A stretch of 64,000 nucleotides of DNA, from positions 81,285,797-81,349,796 of the forward strand of contig OW799233.1 in assembly GCA_941918925.1 (NCBI GenBank). The letters run 5' to 3'. Positions 60,361 to 64,000 of the stretch are shown piece after piece. Position 1 is the first letter of the stretch; each line of letters opens with the position of its first letter. Origin of the DNA: Phyto melanocephala (lineage: Eukaryota; Arthropoda; Insecta; Diptera; Rhinophoridae). The notes below the pieces were generated by a model. That model saw nothing but the letters and a program-made list of their open reading frames with translations. It was not told where the DNA came from and searched no databases. The translations under genes and the position numbers were made by a program.

Positions 60361-60975
60361 AGCGTTTATTTAGATTCGGCTCGGCTGAATGTAGCACTTT
60401 ACCTTGTTGTCATTAAAATTAATTATAATGTTAATGTATTAAAAAGTTTATTTTATTGTAATTGATTTAAAAATTAAACACTATTTTTTTAAATTCTTTT
60501 CAATTTTGAATAAAAAATAAACTAAAAAAATTTGCGTTTTTATTATAATTTTTATATTGACAAAAACAACGGTTATTCGAACCGGGTTTTCTTACTAAAA
60601 TTGGGGTTTTCCAAACCTAATTTTTCTTATATCTTTATGTTTATAGTGCTATCAACAGATAGCCCATCATAGCTAAATAACTAAATCGTATCAGAATGAT
60701 ACTAGGCTTCAGAAATAATAATAATTAATATTGTATCTATAGGGTATTAAACCAATATTTTAATATCTTACAAATGGAATGAGCAAATTAATATACATAC
60801 ACCTCCATAGAAAAAATAAGCAAAAATTTTTGTTCAATATATGAACACAAGAAATTTAAATAAATAATTTTGAAATTCTTAAAAACCTTTGGCGATATAC
60901 TAATAATCAATCCTTTAATCTTATTTACCTACTTAAAACGTGTTTTGGGGACACCCTAATCTACATATTACTTAT
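60361..60975. other. no recognisable gene
   Basis: AT-rich. A diverged family A/B head (TTCGGCTCGGCTGAATGTAG) is at 60376 and a repeat scrap with GAACCGGGTTTTC at 60579. Confidence 0.45.
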
Positions 60976-60979
60976 ATAC

Positions 60980-61487
60980 TGAACTAGAAAAGCCCGGTGC
61001 GCGTTGCTACGCCCCTTAATGGATAAAAATGCATTCTGAATTTAAATTGAATATCAAGTGCAAAAAGCTAAAAATTATAACTTTTTTTAATGGGCGTGGC
61101 ACTGCCCATTTTTTTAATCACGGAATTGTATAGTCATGACAACTCAATATGTGTGCAAAGTTTCAGAAAAATCGGTCCATGGCAAGTACGTCAAAATTAT
61201 AAATTTTTTAATGGGCGTGGCACTGCCCACTTTTTTAATCACGAAATTATATAGTCATGACAGCTCAATATGTATGCAAAGTTACAGGAAAATCGGTCAA
61301 GTACAAGTAGCTAAAAATGATAACTAATTTTTATGGGCGTGGTCCCGCCCACTTTTTTCTACCCATAAACACTCCCTGGTACGTGTACAACAACTTTCCA
61401 AAGTTTGAGTCCGATCGGTTGTACAGTTTCGGAGTCTATAGCTAACACACACACACACACAGAGTTTCACTTTTATATATATAGATG
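60980..61487 (+). mobile_element. Helentron-like minisatellite element, copy 3
   Basis: AAGCCCGGTGCGCGTTGCTA at the left, three units of about 121 bp (starts near 61092, 61213, 61334), and the tail CACTCCCTGGTACGTGTACA ... CTATAGCTAACACACACACA ending TTATATATATAGAT. Confidence 0.75.
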
Positions 61488-63409
61488 TGTAAAATAATCG
61501 CTTTAGCTTATATTAAATGAGGAGCCGCAGAACAAAAGGTGCTTTTTCGCTCATTTCAAATTTTTGGGAAATCGAGATTTATTTTATTCTCCCCTTTAAA
61601 AAACTGCAAGAAAATGCAAATGCTTACAAGATTTTTACTTATCTACAGATGCATCTTACTGTCGTAAGTCACCCGATTAAATGTTAAGGATGTGTTACGC
61701 GTCGAATATGTTGAACGAGTGACAAAACTTTCACTTGAGTAAAATTAACACTTTATCAGAATACGTTGGTTAAGAGGCAATCAGGTTTTCCGGCTAGCTT
61801 AGCAATGGGTATATTCGGTTCTTAACCCAGTTTCTTTGACGCATTAACATATAATACTCGTTTGCCTCAAAATACCACCGAGTACATTTTTATAATACAC
61901 AGACAAGAATATAAAAACAATACTGAACAACCTGTTATTGGCGAGATGTTGTGCCTATTTGGTACATTTTTCCCACCCTTACTGACAACTTTGACTGTCA
62001 GACGCCTAGTCAGAATTCGTACCAATTATTAAATTTCTGACCCTATATAAGACTAAACCTTCTTCACTTACATATGAACTCTTTTGCCTTGGTCATCCTT
62101 CCCTTTTAGAAAATAGTCTACTTATTCATTTAAAAAAAATTCATTAATACGTTTTATTAAAATAGTAAAAAGAAATTAAAATAATAGTAACAAAATATTC
62201 TTATTCATTCATAAAGGCAAAAAAAAAAATAGATCTTAAAGAGTAGTAATTAGAGTAAGTAATAAACAAAGTTAATAATACAACAAAAAATTTACTTATT
62301 TATCGGAGGAACGAAATAGAAACGGACCGACAAAATAAGTTGTAAAATTTAAATAATCATCATTTAAAGAAATTTAATGAGAATTAAGTAAATGGGGAAA
62401 AAAAACTTACTTACAAAACCATGTATTATATTGTTGTTGTTGTTTTTGAAATTCCGGTTGTCTCTTCTATGTTGGGCCCAGCATTTTGGAGAATACGAAG
62501 TTAAAGCAAATTCTAATAATTATGATTTTGTCAATAGCAAAAAAAATTAATAGTATAAGTTAATGATAAAGATATTTTGATGCACTCATAGCAAAATGTT
62601 AGTGGAATATAAAATACAAATTATTATACATACTTACAAATATGTATGTATGAAAAAAAAAGTTTTAATTTAAATATAAAATACATTTGGCTTATGAAAG
62701 TTTAGCATAATTAAGATAAAATTACCAACAAAATTCTTATGATTTAAAAAAAAAATATTATACATAATATAATTGCAAATTTATGTAGGATGAATACAGT
62801 GGTGATGGACAATATCTATGTTTAGGAACTTTAGTAAAATTTTAAACACGTGTGCTCTAACATCTCTTCGTAATACATGAATATCTTGAAATACAGGTTA
62901 TACTAACTTAAGTCAGGATATTAACTTCTTATGTGATTCCACGTATTCTGCATTTGGTAACACCATGTGCAATGTACTGAGGTTCCAGAATTTTAGGTTA
63001 CGTACCAAGCGAAATTTTTCGTCTAAATCTGGATATGGATAATTTTGGTCTTTACAGAAGTAGCAATAGGTAGCAAAGTTAAATTCTTTGAGGTATCCTT
63101 GAAATATATTTTGGCCACTATGGGCTCACACGACATGTGTTGATTTTGGAAATAAAAACTACCCAATACTTTTGGGTCAAGTTAATTTTAAATAGAAGGT
63201 CTATGGAAAGAGTGAGCTTTTAGATTTATAAATTAACTAGCACTTTAACTTTTCACTTTGTATAAATGTTCAAGCACGTCTTTTAACTTTCAACTTTAAT
63301 TTTTAAATAAATTTTAATTTTTCTAAGAACGTTTAAGTAAGCAAAATGTGCACTAAAGAGGTAAAATAACGGCGCAGTTACTCACTAAAAAAAAATATAA
63401 TATGATCGT
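61488..63409. other. no recognisable gene
   Basis: AT-rich, possibly unique DNA. I see no repeats of the families above and no coding frame. The last exon(s) of the peroxidase gene could lie here or further right, but I could not find the expected block. Confidence 0.45.
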
Positions 63410-63490
63410 ATGATTGAAAATAAAACTACAATGCAATCTGCTAAAAGAAGACAAAAGACTTACTACAACCACTTTAAGAAGATTGAGATG

Positions 63491-63601
63491 AACAAATTTT
63501 TCCTTCTTTTTCTTCTTTCTATTTTAATACTGGTAAGAGCAGTTAACCAAATAATTACAAATAATTATCTAGCATGCAATTTATGTGGGAAGGAAACCTA
63601 G
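63491..63601 (+). CDS. Short ORF with signal peptide and a CxxCG motif
   Basis: From the Met at 63491 the frame gives MNKFFLLFLLSILILVRAVN, a clear signal peptide, then QIITNNYLACNLCGKET and a stop. The frame is also open upstream to 63410. L-x-C-x-x-C-G-x-E is how secreted CULT-domain proteins (the thalidomide-binding fold of cereblon) begin. After a one-base shift the sequence goes on as LAKSIGCLN before stopping. It may be the first exon or a truncated pseudogene of such a protein, or chance. Evidence is thin. Confidence 0.25.
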   Translation, partial: NKFFLLFLLSILILVRAVNQIITNNYLACNLCGKET

Positions 63602-64000
63602 CTAAAAGCATTGGTTGTTTAAACTAAAAGGTCTTTGTAGCAATCGTTTTACCGAATGATATGACCTTTATTACGATTCCTTATTTGCAAAAAAAAAAAA
63701 AACAACAAAATTGTAACAGATGTTTGATATAATTCCATTTTTATTTCGGAAAAAGCACCTTTTGCAAAAAAGAAAGCAAAAAAGCACCTTTTGTTAAGGA
63801 ATAAAATAAAAACACCTTTCGTTAAAAAAATTGAAATAACACGTTTTGTTATTAGAAGGAAAAAGTACATTTTGTAATGCAAATACACATATATGACAAT
63901 AAAATTTTGACTGAAAGTGGTAAAACCTGATCTAATATATTAAAAAATGTTAAGCTACACAGAAAAAAATAAATATGAATTTCAATTACAAAATTAATAC
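63602..64000. other. no recognisable gene
   Basis: Contains several AAAGCACCTTTTG / AAAACACCTTTCG repeats (63751-63860) about 35 to 40 bp apart, otherwise nothing. Confidence 0.4.

Overview
The window looks like a piece of a higher-fly (cyclorrhaphan dipteran, perhaps calyptrate) nuclear genome. The grounds are AT-rich DNA, GT-AG introns both very short (55 bp) and very long (9 to 12 kb), a fly-like Sf3a1 gene, and a mix of jockey-type LINE, LOA-like LINE, Penelope-like, hAT, MULE, mariner/IS630-like and Helitron-like elements. No species can be named from the sequence alone. Two host genes can be read. Nearly everything else is mobile DNA, much of it nested.

Left part (1-14.9 kb). Sf3a1 (SF3A subunit 1, a U2 snRNP splicing factor) lies on the minus strand in eight exons between 14822 and 2503, all joined in consistent splice phase. 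Only the last exon, which finishes the ubiquitin-like domain, is missing and probably lies beyond position 1. Intron 5 (3273-4067) holds a short mariner/IS630-like element. Intron 4 (4913-13880) holds a Helitron-like scrap, a dead LOA-like LINE, a family B repeat, a Helentron-like element with a 121-bp minisatellite, a broken hAT transposase, a Tc1 remnant, a Penelope-like element with a GIY-YIG endonuclease, and a LINE tail. Only 66 bp upstream of the Sf3a1 start codon a hAT element has inserted (8-bp target duplication), with a second hAT inside it (its own 8-bp duplication).

16.9-23.7 kb. A 2.19-kb Mutator-like element with perfect 36-bp inverted ends and a 9-bp target duplication carries a MULE-type transposase fragment followed by a C-terminal RING finger, plus a second, convergent ORF of unknown function. 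Next comes a nearly full-length but broken jockey-clade LINE (ORF1 with zinc knuckles; ORF2 with endonuclease and YADD reverse transcriptase).

27.3-54.5 kb. A secreted-type animal haem peroxidase gene runs on the plus strand: one uncertain signal-peptide exon and eight well supported exons (39648-54522). The end is beyond the window or unrecognised. The residues corresponding to the distal histidine and both haem-linking acids are replaced, so it looks like a pseudoenzyme. Its first intron holds several family A repeats and an internally deleted Gypsy-superfamily LTR retrotransposon (34303-39197; tRNA-Leu-type primer site). Its later introns hold family A and B repeats, Helentron-like minisatellite elements and several foldback MITEs.

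54.5-64 kb contains no clear host gene: family A and B repeats, a hAT MITE, IS630-like remnants, a third minisatellite element, and one short ORF with a signal peptide near 63.5 kb.
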